From Pyrenula massariospora (lineage: Eukaryota > Ascomycota > Eurotiomycetes > Pyrenulales > Pyrenulaceae): a stretch of 64,000 nucleotides of DNA. Made by a program: the position numbers and the translations under genes. Under the pieces are notes generated by a model. The model did not search any database. It had not been told where the DNA came from and saw only the letters and a list, made by a program, of their open reading frames with translations. Shown here piece after piece: positions 22,533-32,935 of this stretch (position 1 is its first letter; every line of letters starts with the position of its first letter). Location of the stretch: contig JAGFMI010000006.1 in the NCBI GenBank assembly GCA_021030905.1, positions 868,001 through 932,000 of the forward strand, read 5' to 3'.

Positions 22533-24352
22533 TCAAATAATATCCACATTAATCTTCCTTCTCTTTTCCGCTTCACCTCCTGTTCCCCCCATCGTCTGCG
22601 GACCTACGTACTTCCCGTTCCTCATCGGCCCAATGACCCACCATATGGCAACGAAGATTGTCAGTCCACCGAATATCAAGCTAGAGTAATTCATACTTTT
22701 TGCATCGGTCGGCAGCGCATACGGGAAGCAGTAGATAACAACGAAGACGACAATGTAGAGAACAGCGATTGTGTGAAGGATGACGCCGAGGATGCCCTTC
22801 AGGTAAAATGGACCTGGAACAACGTTTCTTCGTCGCGTTATAAGGTGTGGTAATATCGCTGCGGCATAAGAGGCCGTCGTTATAATCACGAAACATCCAA
22901 TGATAGCGTTGAAGGCAGTCGTGCTACCGACGTAAATGCAGCCCAGTAAAGAGACGATGATCCCACAAGCAATTGTTGCGTTGAATGGCATGCCCAGCTT
23001 ATGATTGACGCGTCCAAAGAAGGTTGGAAATGGGGTTGCTCCGTCCCGAGCGAGGGCCCAGAGAGTACGCCCATTGACGATGAAAACTCCAGCAATGCAG
23101 AGGAGAATTGGAAAGAAAATGACCATGAGGAGCCCCGTAGTCCCGGCTGTAGAGTTTGTTGCTTGATGGTAGATGCTTGCCAATGGAAATGGAGAATCAA
23201 AGAGAGCGTCGAAATTATTGATACTGTAGAGGATCGCAATGAGGTAGCAGAGCCCTGTCAAAAAGCCTATTCCCATCTGCAATGCTAGAACATAGAGAAG
23301 AAAATCAGTTTTTGTCCATAGCAAGTCCACACAAGGATTCTTACCAATGGCTTTGGGAACATTAACTCCGGGGTTGGGTACCTCTTCAGCCAGATGTGTG
23401 ACACAGTCTGGGGTTCCGACGGCATCTAGATATCGCCCAGCGTCAGCACCACCACCCACTATCGAGCCCTGGTTGGTTCTCACACGCTCCGTTCAACATC
23501 CCAAGCAGAAACACAAAGCCGTCTGGGTATCCTATGTCTGCCTGCCAATCCCTGAATACAAAATCAGAAGAGGCGTGTCCTGGGCGGCCAGCTCGACCTG
23601 GCATAGCTGCAACAGTGATTACTGTAATCATCAAGCCAACGACGATGAAGACGAGGCCCAAAGTGTTCAGGTGAGGAAGGAAGCGGTTCCCAAAACAGAC
23701 CGTCAGGCAGGTTAACCATGTGACGATAATGTAGGCGACATAGACCTGCCAGGGATGGACCTCAAATCCTGGATGATGAACGGCATAGAGCTGGGTACAG
23801 AGATTTGCTAAGTACAGAAAGTATTAGTCAAATTGAATCTGGTCACAGATTCGTGAATGCATGCCCATTATGGCACTCATTGATGCCGCCTAGAGGATTT
23901 GTTAGCATTGTATTTGCTGACAATTGGTGGTGTCTCAGTACACCAAATATCCAGGCCAGAACATTCCACCACCCGGCAAAAAATCCCACCATCCGACCCC
24001 ATTTTCGACCCGGAGTGATGGACGCCCAGTGATAGACGCCTCCGCTCGATGGGACAGCGCTAGCTAATTCTGCCAGACAAGCAGCAATAATCCAGTAGAA
24101 AATGGAAACGGTGATGAACTCGTAGAGCACTCCGGGTGGACCGCCGTTGAACAAAGATGTCAGTATGCTACCCCCTAGGGCAGGCCATACGTTGCCATTC
24201 ACAAGGCCAACCCCAGCTAAACTCAATAGACTAAAGTTCCTGTCGAGTTCTTGTATATGGCCAGATGCATTGATCATATCGCTGTCATCTTCAATCGGCG
24301 AGCTGGAGCCGCCTGGCTCCGGCATTTCTTTCTCCAGTTGAGCTCCATCCAT
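22533..24352 (-). CDS. APC-superfamily permease, choline/amino-acid transporter type (HNM1-like)
   Basis: Five exons (24352-23942, 23889-23865, 23807-23484, 23425-23345, 23284-22533) join in frame to 530 residues, the normal length for fungal HNM1/GABA-permease-type transporters of the plasma membrane. About 12 hydrophobic helices are visible. Family blocks include the FSLLSLAGVGLVNGNVWPALG start, ASAVPSSGGVYHWAS, GAYAVGTPDCVTHLAEEVPN, PKAIALQMGIGFLTG and VNGRTLWALARDGATPFPTF. Exon 2 is only 25 nt and is followed by an intron starting with GC (GCATGC at 23864) rather than GT. Including it gives the expected length around WIFGAASMSAIMANLCTQLYA. The substrate could be choline, GABA, another amino acid or an ureide-like compound. 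The gene is divergent from the deacetylase and convergent with the hydrolase, which suggests a shared pathway. Confidence 0.92.
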
Positions 24353-25070
24353 AGTAGTAATAGAAATGAAGAGAAGATAACGATGTGAGACACGATCGGG
24401 CGCGTCAGGGAAGAGTGAAAATGTTGTTGTGCATCAAATTTGGAAAGCCGGATTGCGCTATTGACGTCCAAACTAACTGAGTCTGTTCCTGGCCGACTTA
24501 GGGACGAGGGGTTTCGACTCCCTGATCCTACCGTCATCGGATGCATGATCTATGCTTTGCCAATGGAGGAGAGAAGCTGAGCATTGCCGATCGTGGCAAA
24601 AATTGAGTGCGGTGCTAGCTAGCCAAGGCCATTTGGCCCACTGATAAGGATTCTTTCAAGGCGTCTAGGCTCGGGCGTACGGTAGTTCTAGACGGGAGTA
24701 TGTAGACGAGTCATGGCAGAGACAAGCTAAGGAACCGCGAGCGTTAAGCATTTGACGCAACAGAAATTCAATGCAGTCTAAGTGAATTGGAGAACCTTGT
24801 TCGACCAGCACTGATTGAAGGAGTGCTTAGGTAGGTGAGGCTCTTTGTGCTCTCTAAGTTCTGGCGGGGATGGACAAAACGGGAAGGTGCTGCCAACCGT
24901 ATGCTCCACGCCCATCCTTAAAGGTGCCTAAAGCTACCTGAAGCTACTTAAAGCCTTTATAATAAAGATGCTAAAAATTCAACTTCTCATTTCGGCGGGA
25001 GCACCTACGTAGCTGAATACAAAGCCCCCCATCGAGATAGCTCGTACAAAGCCCGTAAACAGCCCGAAAA
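24353..25070. promoter_or_regulatory. Divergent promoter of transporter and deacetylase
   Basis: These 718 bases separate the two divergent start codons and must hold both promoters. An imperfect 10-bp repeat (next entry) sits close to the deacetylase side and is followed by TTTATAATAAAG (24956-24967), a TATA-like sequence about 105 bases before the deacetylase ATG. Confidence 0.6.
24917..24956 (+). repeat. Four imperfect 10-bp tandem repeats
   Basis: Four consecutive units read CTTAAAGGTG, CCTAAAGCTA, CCTGAAGCTA and CTTAAAGCCT. They share a C(C/T)T(A/G)AAGsyk core with exact 10-bp spacing, about one helical turn. This is what a cooperative transcription-factor site can look like. The unit is not one I recognise, and chance origin in a short stretch is possible. 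Confidence 0.6.
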
Positions 25071-26051
25071 ATGGCGGGGACATCTGGTCCAAATCGCAAG
25101 CGTCTCAGAATATCCATTACTGTGGACTTCGATAGCATTAGCGGTTATCTAGGCACCGGTCATTCCGAATCGAATACGATTTCTGATTACAGTGCTGGAA
25201 TTTTCTCCGCAAAAGTTGGCGTGAATCGAATTCTGAGGCTGCTTGAGAAATATTCCATTGCGGACAAAGTCACATGGTTTATCCCTGGCCATTCCCTCGA
25301 ATCTTTCCCCGAAGCCACAAAACGTATCATTGAGAGCGGCGCAGAAATCGGCGTGCACGGGTACAGTCACGAAGGCGCTCATGCCATGACTGTCGACCAG
25401 GAAGAAGACGTGTTGAAGAAGTGTATTGACTTGATCAGCAACGTTGCGAAGCGACGCCCTATTGGGTATCGGGCACCCCTGTACAACATTAGAGAGTCGA
25501 CGCTGGAGCTCCTCCAAAAACATGACTTTATCTACGATAGCAGCCTCAATGCCACAGATTCAATCCCATACTTTCTCCCAAAGAAGTTTCCTCCGCCACC
25601 CATCGTGCCTGACTACACGAAACCAGCAAGCACATGGATGCATCCCCTCCCTCCCTCATATCACGCCAGTGACTCTTCGGCAGTGGAAATACCAGGTTCT
25701 TGGTATACTGAAGACATGACTCCTTTAGGTTTCTACCCGTATCAGCCAAACAGCCATGGATATGTCCCCGTGGACGTTGTGGAGAAGATATGGATGGATC
25801 GACTTGGCTGGCTCTGGGAGAACGAGTGTGAAATTGACAGCGAACTGGGTAAGGAGGTAAACGGAGGGTTTGGTAGTATTTTTACATTGATATGGCATCC
25901 TGAGAGTTCAGGGAGGAGCCATATTATTGGAATGGTTGAGAGAGTGGTTAAGAACTTGGTGGAGATGAGTCAGAAGTATGACGGAGTGACTTTCGATAAG
26001 ATGGAGAGCGTTGCAAGGGATTGGAGAACACACAATGGCATCAAGACGTGA
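25071..26051 (+). CDS. NodB-homology polysaccharide deacetylase-like hydrolase (PgdA/PuuE type)
   Basis: This is an intron-less protein of 326 residues with a carbohydrate-esterase-4 fold. Visible motifs are the Asp pair in ISITVDFDSISGYLG (about residue 15), the metal-binding HGYSHEGAH (His-X3-His, about residue 100), YRAPLYN (about 140) and a C-terminal FTLIWHPESSGR that carries the second catalytic His. There is no signal peptide, so the protein is probably cytosolic. This argues against cell-wall chitin or peptidoglycan as substrate. It resembles the cytosolic subgroup with HpPgdA and PuuE (allantoin hydrolysis). Its neighbours, a permease and an isochorismatase-type amidohydrolase, suggest it hydrolyses an N-acyl, cyclic ureide or related small compound. 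This role is inference. Confidence 0.88.
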   Translation: MAGTSGPNRKRLRISITVDFDSISGYLGTGHSESNTISDYSAGIFSAKVGVNRILRLLEKYSIADKVTWFIPGHSLESFPEATKRIIESGAEIGVHGYSHEGAHAMTVDQEEDVLKKCIDLISNVAKRRPIGYRAPLYNIRESTLELLQKHDFIYDSSLNATDSIPYFLPKKFPPPPIVPDYTKPASTWMHPLPPSYHASDSSAVEIPGSWYTEDMTPLGFYPYQPNSHGYVPVDVVEKIWMDRLGWLWENECEIDSELGKEVNGGFGSIFTLIWHPESSGRSHIIGMVERVVKNLVEMSQKYDGVTFDKMESVARDWRTHNGIKT

Positions 26052-26238
26052 CGTGAACAATTCGCAGCGACTCGGATCGTCTCAGTCATGATATTTCGAA
26101 TTTAGAGAGAAGTCTGATCCGATCAAAAGATAAAAGGCCCTTGATTTTCGTCTGCCTCTTCGGGAAGGAAAAAAGCTTCCCGATGTGGAAAGTGACTTTA
26201 TTGTGCGTTTGTTTCGAAAAAGTTGCGTGCTTACTGAC
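26052..26238. other. Short convergent spacer
   Basis: These 187 bases separate the deacetylase stop and the SDA1 stop. A near-palindromic GGGAAGgaaaaaaGCTTCCC at about 26161-26180 could form a hairpin at the transcript ends. Confidence 0.4.
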
Positions 26239-28876
26239 CTACCGCCGGCCTTTTCCCTTCCTACCACCTTGAGCTTTCAGAACTTTTCCTTGTTGAACAA
26301 GACTCCTTCCTCCCTTCCTCCCTCCCTTGCCCTTCGCTTTTGCTTTCCCTAACGTCATTAGAAAATTCTTCTTGCGCTCCTTTTCCCGGTTTGTGCTACT
26401 TTTCCCCTGCTGCGCCTTACGTTCCGCTTTGCGTGCTGCTCGACTTTTGTGTTCGCTTCGAGGTGTCTTCATTTCAGCGAGATGTGCAAGCTTCTCCGCT
26501 CGTGTTGCGCGACCAGAGAAGAGAGTCGCGAGACCAGATATAGAGTCAGCAGTGATTGGATCTTCCGGATTGCGAGCCGAAGTAACGTTCGAGGCTGATT
26601 GATGATGTTTTGAATGCTTCGAAGGTAGAAGGGAAGAGACCGCGGAAGATGTGCGTAGCTCTTGAAGCTTTGCGAAATCGGCGGGCGTGAGGATTCGAGT
26701 CGTTGCGAGATGATTTGGATCCCGAGGCTTGGGAGTTGACGAATCCATGATATTTTCTTTGTTATCTCCTGACTCTGGGTTGGTGCCAAGGTCAAACTTG
26801 ACCTTCTTCGAAGGATGCTGCTCCACAGCAGAAATATTGACGATTTCGGTCCCATCTTCTTCCAGGTCCGTTGCTTCATCGTTTAACTCTTCATCTTCCT
26901 CATCCTCTTCGCTTCCAGCTTCACTACTTTCTTCCCCGCCGTCGTCTTCCAGGCTATCGGAACCGCTTTGATTGCTCGATTCACTTGCATCTTCTTCTGC
27001 AGGCTGCTCGGAACTACTAGTGCCTTGACCTACCTCGGGTAGTCTTGCAATACTTGTTTCGTTGTCCTCTTCTTCATCATCGCTGACATTTATCCAACCG
27101 CCAGAATCGTCAGAATCGTCTTCACCGATCTCCCACGCGCCTTCAGAATCGTCTTCTTCCTCAGCTGCATTTGATCCAACGTTACCGGTCTCGCCTTCGT
27201 TTAGTCTCTTCCGCTGTTTCTCTTCTTCTCTCCATTTTTCCAATAAGTCCAGGCCCTCTATAGTCCCCAAGTCCTCCTCACCAAACTTTAACACCTTCCG
27301 TTCTCCACTTCTCACCCCCATCGCAGCCGCCTTACCTCGGTCCTTCTTTTTCAGCATTTCCGGGCCAACTTCGCGGTATAGTCCTTGAAGACCTTTGGCT
27401 GCCATCATGACACCCTTGTCCTTGCTCTTCTTGTACATCACAAGATCATGAAGGAGTGTCTCGCTCATCGCTAATGGCTGCCTGACGCAAATTTCTCGAA
27501 TTGCATTCAACCCGGCGGAAGCTACTTCTGAGGCAGCAGCCTCTGACACAAACTCATTGGCAATCTTCTGAATTAGAGGCTCTAAAGTCTCCGGTGGAAC
27601 AAGATTGTGCGCCGATTGCGCTAAGCTTGCTAGGAAAGACGTCACAGATGGCTGGCGCGGTGTGAGATATTTCAGGAAATAGGAGAAGTACGGTAGAATT
27701 ATGAGCTTGTGAAGTCCAGTGAGCCGAGAGACGAGCTGTAGCACGATCAGCTTGTGCTCTAAATTGAATTTACTCCGCAAACTCTGCAAATGCTTTTCGA
27801 ACAACGTCTCTGCGAATGCCTGAGGATCATGGAGTAGATGGAGCGCGGAGAAGTTCAAAGGATGTGGAGCGTTTTTCTTCTTCTCTTTCCTTCTGACGGT
27901 GGCCGCTGCATTGTCAAGCATGCGCCTCTTTTTTTTTGTCTTTTTGGTGACACCTGCCTGGTGTCGCAGCTTACCCATGTCTATATCATCCTCATCCTCA
28001 CTGCTCTCATCCTCAAGTTCTTCCCGCTCTTTGTCGCCTCCTAGGAAAAATTTGACGCCCCCAATGGCAACTTTTTCATTGTCCGCAAGAGAGGCTTCCT
28101 TCATGATCTCGACCGTTTTTGCATCCCGCCATATTTGTCTCCTCCATAGTTCTCGAGTAAGCTTGACAGCCCATAGTCCTTTTGCGGACGTGCGGTCCGA
28201 AACTAAAAGCTCGAAAAGAGAGTTCTGGGTAGTACGGTTTAGTTTGTGGTTTGTAGCCTTCGCATTGGAAGAGCGGAGATCGCTTAAAATCTTCTTGAGT
28301 AAAAGGGTACGAAAGGATTTGCTAGGCGTAGAAACAAGGATGGGGAAGAAAGTTTGCAACAGCCTGTGTAGCGAATCCGTGTCAGCGTACTTCTCACTAG
28401 TACTTACATGAACTCACGTTATCGAAGCAAGTCTGCCCTTTTTCCTGAGAAGCACGAGGCTGCTCACGATCTTCTCCCGTAGCTCGGGATCAAGGACTTG
28501 GTGATGCTGACTCAAGTCGTTGATCAAATGATAAGGGAAGCTCTCCGTAACTGTAGGGTAGCAATCGGCGACATGCGCTATGAAATCTACCAGATCACGA
28601 AAGGATGCCGCTCCGTTTTGACCAGGTGATGCAAGAAAGATCTCCCTAAGATTCTCATACTGCTGATATTGCTTCTGGAAATCTTCCAGGTAGGAGCTTA
28701 GTTTGTTAACGTGGAAAGCTGTTGTGGGTTGAAAGAGTCCCACCTTGAGTCTCTGCGAATCTTGTATCGCAAATTTATTCTGCAATGAGGTTAGCGGTGA
28801 AGGGACTGTTGGTTTTCAGAGATTCTCACAGGTCAGCATCCACTTTTTCAAGCGCGCCGACCTTGCGCTTCCCCAT
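26239..28876 (-). CDS. SDA1: SDA1, 60S pre-ribosome maturation/export factor
   Basis: Sda1 is an essential nuclear protein that associates with pre-60S particles. In yeast its loss also disturbs actin and G1 progression. Four exons (28876-28830, 28779-28744, 28696-28418, 28363-26239) join in frame to 828 residues. The short first exons restore the family N-terminus: MGKRKVGALEKVDADL, then RYKIRRDSSSYLEDFQKQYQ. Without the 47-nt second intron the frame runs into unrelated residues. The helical-repeat body (LNFSALHLLHDPQAFAETLF, LHKLIILPYFSYFLKYLTPR, NAIREICVRQPLAMSETLL) is typical. A central acidic stretch of about 130 residues (Glu/Asp/Ser) and a very basic C-terminus (KAKGKGGRKGGRSL) complete it, consistent with nucleolar location. 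Confidence 0.96.
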
Positions 28877-29563
28877 TATTGCAAAGCACGTTGCGATTAT
28901 TACCGACTTTTCGCTGTCGCTGCCGCGACAGGGTTGGCAGAATTCTTATCGATAAACTTTCTCGCATACCTAGCTATCCCGCTTCCGAGCCCTCGGGCGG
29001 AGACGGACCGGAGCATTTGTCAGAGAAAGGGCAAGTCCTACTCTGGACGTCAAGGAATTGTTCCCAATTCAACTCAGCGTCTACTATCACTTTTCATGCA
29101 TAAAACGCTCCATGACTACCTAGACGACATACGGTTTTGAAGGCACACTTTGAGTTTTACGATTTGACTTGAACAAACCATACTTCACTAATACCAGATA
29201 ACGACGAAAATGTAGGGACTGGTGCACGTGGCAAGGGTTGGAAAGACGGTCATTACTCAGCATCCTGGTTATCTGGGTTGATGTACAAGTAATATCCTTT
29301 AGGCGAGATTGTTCGATTGGTGGTTGATCTCAAGATTCGTGGTGGAGTTTTGTAATGCTCAATGAATGCAGACGAAAAGGCAAATCAAGAACAGGGACAG
29401 AATGATCGATCAACCCAGATCAATTGAAGATTTGCTAACGCAGCCGAGATATACAGCTGAGAATCTCTTGCCGAGAGATGCAAAAGTGCGCCGTTTTCAT
29501 AGGTGAAGCGTTCCGCTGGCCACATTCGTGTAGAACTTGCTGGACGTTATCCTCCCCATTCGT
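28877..29563. other. Intergenic, SDA1 promoter side, no gene seen
   Basis: This lies between the SDA1 start and the RPS5 stop. Small open frames on the plus strand have no recognisable content. Confidence 0.55.
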
Positions 29564-30336
29564 CTACCGATTGCTCTTGGCCACTCGCTCTAACTCGTCC
29601 TTCTTTTTAATGGCGTATGAGTTTGAGCTTCCTTTGGCAGCGTTGATCAATTCTTCAGCCAAACACTCTGCGATGCTCTTGACGTTTCTGAACGCAGCCT
29701 CGCGAGCTCCAATTGTAAGCAATGCAATGGCTTGATTCACACGACGGAGAGGTGAGACATCGACGGCTTGACGACGGACAGTACCGGCCGAGCCAATCCG
29801 CGTGCTGTCTTCCCGAGGACCACAATTCACAATAGCGTCAACGGCAACTTGAATGGGGTTCTGGTCAGTCATGATGTGAATCTGTATGCGGAATATCGTT
29901 AGCCGAATCAATCACTTATTTTCTAGAGACCGGTGCAGGCTAAGCTTACGATCTCGAAAGCGTGCGCAACAATCCGTATAGCCATCAGCTTCTTGCCGTT
30001 GTTGCGCCCGTTCATCATAAGGGAGTTTGTAAGGCGCTCAATAATAGGGCATTGAGCCTTTCGAAATCGTTTCGCCGCATATCGGCCGGCAGAATGTGAT
30101 ATGTAAACAGGTGATCGGATTTGAACGTAATCGCTGTAATTCTTCAATTAGTTCGTGTCGTCTGCTGATATTGAAAGTAGAATGTCGTACGTCAAGGATA
30201 TGTCTCGAATTTCAACATCTTCGTAACTCCACTTATTGAAAAGTTTTATGCTACCAATTTCGTCGGTAACGTCTTTGGGAAGGACTGGGTAGGCGGCGCT
30301 AGGATTTTCAACCTCGACCTCTCCGTTGTCCGACAT
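29564..30336 (-). CDS. RPS5: 40S ribosomal protein uS7 (RPS5)
   Basis: This core small-subunit protein lies at the head of the 40S near the exit tRNA site. Three exons (30336-30191, 30133-29950, 29881-29564) join to 215 residues. Conserved blocks are [60 protein letters not shown] and the C-terminal [21 protein letters not shown] region. The ATG is chosen at [10 protein letters not shown] because upstream in-frame residues do not match the family. Introns of 57 and 68 nt carry standard signals. Confidence 0.97.
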
Positions 30337-31338
30337 TTTGACGTCCTGCTGGAGCCGGAAGGTAGTGAGGAGTAGGTTCGGTTTGAGATTGGGCAACTCC
30401 TTGTGTGGGCAGGGCGCAAGGTCAAAGTGGTGGTTCTAGCTCCGCACCCAATGTGTGCCCGATCTGGATCAATTCTAGGGCTTAGGGTATGATAATCGGG
30501 CGGCTTTGGTCACGTGAATAATTCTCCCCTTAAGTCATTAATTAGACCGACGCCTTTCTCAGACTCTGCTCCGCTACGTTGTATCTTCAGCAGTATCGCT
30601 CTCGGAACTGAAGAGCATAACACTCACGTGAAATTAAAATAACTAAGCGAGGGGAGATCTATGATCTAAATAACATCGGGCTTTGCCCTATCTAACTGAT
30701 TGCGTGCTAACATGAATACCGCAGTAATCCGATCTTCCAGTGTTTTTCATCCCCTTGATCCGACTTTGTTTCAGGATCGATGCCCCTCTGTTCGGGGGCG
30801 TCTGACACGTGTATTGCGGAGCGGTCAAGGACGTGGATATCTCTTGTGCTTGTAATCTCTACATCAGCCCTGTCAAAGGGTGCGAAACTCGACTGGATTA
30901 TTTACCCACTGCGGGAATTTGCAATTTGTTCATGGCGACATTAAAAAAGAGGAAGCCTGGATCAAAAAAGAAACGTCGGATCCCAGAACGTCTCTTCTAA
31001 ACAGAATAGCCGCGGATATAATATTACAGGATCTGCGCCGACCTCTGCCGTAGCCATGCTAGAAGGATGTGGGTGGAAAGATCTCGCATGGTAAGAGAAA
31101 GAGTACACGTGATAGGATCTAACAGCGATCAAATTGTAAAGAGTGACTGACTACAACGCTTGACAATGTCCTCAACATTGTCGCAACATGCCGACTTTAG
31201 ACTACTTGAGATGAGATTCGAACTTGTTTGGTTGCGCAACGATCGAAACAAAAACTGACAGAATCCTCGGACTACGAAGCACAGAGACACTGAGGATTTC
31301 CAGGCCGAAAACAACGTTTGCCGTTCACCTAGCAGACC
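30337..31338. other. Intergenic, RPS5 promoter, no gene seen
   Basis: One kilobase upstream of RPS5 and downstream of the small secreted protein gene. No supportable frame or RNA gene is visible. CACGTGA at about 30511, 30625 and 31107 are E-box-like hexamers or heptamers. Confidence 0.5.
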
Positions 31339-31623
31339 CTACTTTTGACAGCAAATAAACCCATCAATCAACCTCTCCAGACGAGGACTCATAAGATCTG
31401 GGAAGCTCCTTTTAACACACTCGTAGTCGGCGTGAGCCTTGCAATCATTGTCGCAATCTGATTTGGCGGCTGCCTCATCGCCATTATAGTCTTGCGGGAA
31501 GTATGGCTCTTCGTCGACACACTTCTTCTTGCGCGCTTCGAGGGCGGACGATGAAGAGTCGGAGGGGAGGGCGAGACTGGTAGCGACGAGGAGAAGAGAA
31601 GACAGTACAATAGAGATCTGCAT
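31339..31623 (-). CDS. Small secreted cysteine-rich protein
   Basis: This predicted protein has 94 residues. The N-terminus is a clear signal peptide (MQISIVLSSLLLVATSLALP, cleavage near residue 19). A short acidic/Ser linker ends in a basic EARKKK site that could be cut by a Kex2-like protease. The mature part of about 60 residues has six cysteines (KKKC, SDCDNDC, YEC, ICC), enough for three disulfides. I recognise no named family. Such proteins are often effectors, antimicrobial peptides or surface proteins in fungi; the role here is unknown. A different frame of the same strand is open for 287 codons over this locus, but it lacks any domain and I consider it chance. Confidence 0.65.
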   Translation of the reverse strand: MQISIVLSSLLLVATSLALPSDSSSSALEARKKKCVDEEPYFPQDYNGDEAAAKSDCDNDCKAHADYECVKRSFPDLMSPRLERLIDGFICCQK

Positions 31624-32935
31624 TCTGTACGGCGATTGCGGGTAGGATTCTCGGTGATAAAGAAGCTTCTGCTAAGCTTATTTGGAAAATTGGAATAGGA
31701 AGTCAAAGGCTCGATAATCTTGAAAGAAAACGCGGAGATGATCTGGAGTTTCTTATACCTAGAGCGCTGCCAAAAGTCATGCGGGAACAAACACCATACA
31801 CCAACAGCGTGATCTTTCATTCTAGCCTTGATCTCACCCGAAACCTTTTCACCTGTGTCAGCCTTTCTAAATGCCAAGGCGTTGGAGAGGGTGAGAGGCG
31901 ATAGCTGGCGTGTGTGAGCATGCTCATCTACGATAATTCTATCGGTGGGGATACAATTGTGCGGTGAATACGGCCTAGAAAGCTCAGTAAAGTAAACACA
32001 GGGTCTGTGAAGAAAACCCGAAGACGTAAACAAGTTGAGATGTCTTCGCTCGAGCCCGAGATGGAACATTCCGCTGATGTTGACTGGCCATACTCTCGTA
32101 CTATCTAGTAGAAAGTCCAGGCGGCTGTAACATGGGGCGGTCTTGGCGTTGTGTTGCGGGCGGTGGCTCCTCGCAGGCGGGCATGTTTTTCGACCCTGTG
32201 AGGCCCGTTGGTAAGACGTGGAGAACCGTCTAAAATGCCCGATTGCGGACAATGGTACATGCTAAAATCTGAGCCAACTGTTCCTTTGTGAACAGAATCA
32301 AATATTCAACATGCCAAGACTCATATGCCAGTGGGCTTTGTTGAAGTGTTTGGTTGGCGTCTCCTCAGGGAAAAATCAGGGCGATGGAGATTAGCTTCCT
32401 GCTTATCTCTTATTACTTTTTTGTGGACATATTTAACCCTCTTTCCGCAAGACACGAATGGGATATCTCGGGTTGGTTCCTTAATACGAATGTTGCATCA
32501 CATGACTCCGGGGTTGTGGTTAACCACACCGCTAGACAACGGTTGAATCTTGCAAATTCAATGAATAATGACTAAGATACTCCATTTTCCGCCTCTATGA
32601 CTACGTAAATACCGCTAAGCTTCATCCTGAGCTGTGATAAAATTGTTAGCCGTGGCAGATGGTGTCTCTCAAAAGGATTGAACAAAATGAATGCATAGAC
32701 CCTCAGGGGAACATGCGGCTGCAACGCTCGATGCCGAGCTCATCAACTTCGCTGGGCACAATAGTAGTAGATTGGTCGCATCATTTTCGACGGTCCATTT
32801 GAGCCAAGCTCTTAATGATCGCCAGACCCAAACCCAGTAGATTCACCACTGACTGCACTTGAACCAAAGAGCGAACACTCTCTCGCCAAGTGCATAGTGC
32901 ACTACATCAACTACTGCCAGTGAATGACGGAGGCA
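31624..32935. other. Intergenic, 1.3 kb, no gene seen
   Basis: This lies between the small secreted protein start and the stop of the methyltransferase gene. Apart from the long chance frame overlapping the secreted protein, nothing stands out. Confidence 0.5.

Noticed and set aside
26729-27388. Ser-rich frames opposite SDA1
   Set aside because: They are antisense readings of the Glu/Asp/Ser acidic stretch of SDA1.
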